From Brevundimonas sp. UBA5866 (GTDB lineage: Bacteria; Pseudomonadota; Alphaproteobacteria; Caulobacterales; Caulobacteraceae): a stretch of DNA of 13,493 bases. The DNA lies in NCBI RefSeq assembly GCF_002432125.1, contig NZ_DJFS01000006.1, forward strand, positions 1-13,493. Reading direction: 5' to 3'. Below are positions 12,890 to 13,493 of this stretch, piece by piece. Below the pieces are notes generated by a model. That model was not told the origin of the DNA. It ran no database searches and worked only from the letters and a program-made list of their open reading frames with translations. The position numbers and the translations under genes are program-made. The first letter of the stretch is position 1; every line of letters begins with the position of its first letter.

Positions 12890-13493
12890 ATGAGCGATAC
12901 CGATCACAATCTTGATGGCCCCCCGTGGGACGTGGACGCCCCTGAAGAGGAGGCGCATGAGCGTGATCCCAATACATCCGACATGTTCGGCGCACCGGCC
13001 GAGCCGGCCCCAGCACCCGCTGCGGAAGCCAGTCCCGAGCCTGTAAAAGCGGCCCCCGCCGCCGAGGTCGCGCCTGCGGAAGAGGGCGAAGCCTATACGG
13101 TGCTGGCGCGCAAATACCGCCCGCGCACCTTCGAGGACCTGATCGGCCAGGAGGCCATGGTCCGCACCCTGACCAATGCCTTCGCCACCGGCCGTATCGC
13201 CCACGCCTTCATGCTGACGGGCGTGCGCGGGGTGGGCAAGACCACGACCGCCCGACTTCTGGCCCGCGCACTCAACAACGAAACCGACACCATCGACCGT
13301 CCCTCGCTGGAACTGTCCGCCCACGGTCGCCACGACAAGGCGATCATGTCCGGCCAGCACATGGACGTGATCGAGATGGACGCCGCCTCCAATACGGGCG
13401 TCGGCGACATCCGCGAGTTGATCGAGAGCGTGCGCTATGCGCCGGTCGAGGCCCGCTACAAGGTCTATGTGCTCGACGAAGTGCACATGCTGT
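12890..13493 (+). CDS. dnaX: DNA polymerase III subunit gamma/tau, 5' part
   Basis: Clamp-loader ATPase of the replicative polymerase; the window ends inside the gene after about 201 codons. The AAA+ domain starts near residue 69 (YTVLARKYRPRTFEDLIGQE). Walker A is GVRGVGKTTTA (Lys117), EMDAASNTGVGDIRE is the family-specific segment, and Walker B is VYVLDEVHM, the last residues in view. Before the AAA+ domain lies an acidic Pro/Ala/Glu-rich extension of about 68 residues, absent from E. coli DnaX. The four-Cys zinc module normally found between ALN and the EMDAAS segment has no cysteine here (residues about 127-160). ATG 12890 is chosen because the nearby ATG at 12878 hits a stop after two codons; Shine-Dalgarno is poor. 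The frame has no stop to the window end. ffs and dnaX are often neighbours in alphaproteobacteria. Confidence 0.93.
   Translation, partial: MSDTDHNLDGPPWDVDAPEEEAHERDPNTSDMFGAPAEPAPAPAAEASPEPVKAAPAAEVAPAEEGEAYTVLARKYRPRTFEDLIGQEAMVRTLTNAFATGRIAHAFMLTGVRGVGKTTTARLLARALNNETDTIDRPSLELSAHGRHDKAIMSGQHMDVIEMDAASNTGVGDIRELIESVRYAPVEARYKVYVLDEVHML

Overview
The window is high-GC, gene-dense chromosomal DNA of an alphaproteobacterium, most likely a member of Caulobacteraceae such as Brevundimonas or a relative. This is inferred from protein flavour (BkdB/Lpd, ThrS, KdsB, NudC, DnaX), the small SRP RNA lying close upstream of dnaX, and the IscU-like/yidD/thrS cluster. It looks like core metabolism and housekeeping. 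No transposase, integrase, phage gene, CRISPR array, tRNA or rRNA was seen.

Layout. (1) 1-2692, plus strand: the 3' part of a branched-chain 2-oxo acid dehydrogenase E2 gene, an unrecognised AT-rich 100-codon gene, and dihydrolipoamide dehydrogenase. The small gene starts 4 nt after the E2 stop and its own stop overlaps the lpdA start by one base. (2) 2693-3523: a long imperfect palindrome, then a ferritin-like YciE/YciF-type gene (minus strand) bracketed by two 45-nt nearly identical hairpin terminators. (3) 3524-6254, minus strand: a compact cluster reading IscU/NifU-like protein, yidD, thrS. yidD and thrS overlap by 4 nt. (4) 6317-9514: a secreted TPR protein (minus), divergent from an M17 leucyl aminopeptidase (plus), which is followed by an NlpC/P60-like protein that has lost its catalytic cysteine. 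(5) 9515-12110: a bidirectional terminator, a membrane-anchored cytochrome c (minus), kdsB (plus) and nudC (minus). The last two converge with 3 nt between their stops. (6) 12111-13493: the 4.5S/SRP RNA gene ffs with a possible promoter and its own intrinsic terminator, a DUF3597 gene, and the 5' part of dnaX, cut by the window end.

Functionally, the first block makes E2 and E3 of the branched-chain keto acid complex. The thrS cluster joins Fe-S protein assembly, membrane protein insertion and tRNA charging. kdsB feeds Kdo to lipopolysaccharide, nudC hydrolyses NAD-type pyrophosphates, and ffs/dnaX are core secretion and replication genes.

I found no convincing new multi-gene system. The items most worth a second look are the compositionally foreign small gene embedded in the bkdB-lpdA operon, the apparent NlpC/P60 pseudoenzyme next to the aminopeptidase, and the twin terminators that differ only by one compensatory base-pair swap.
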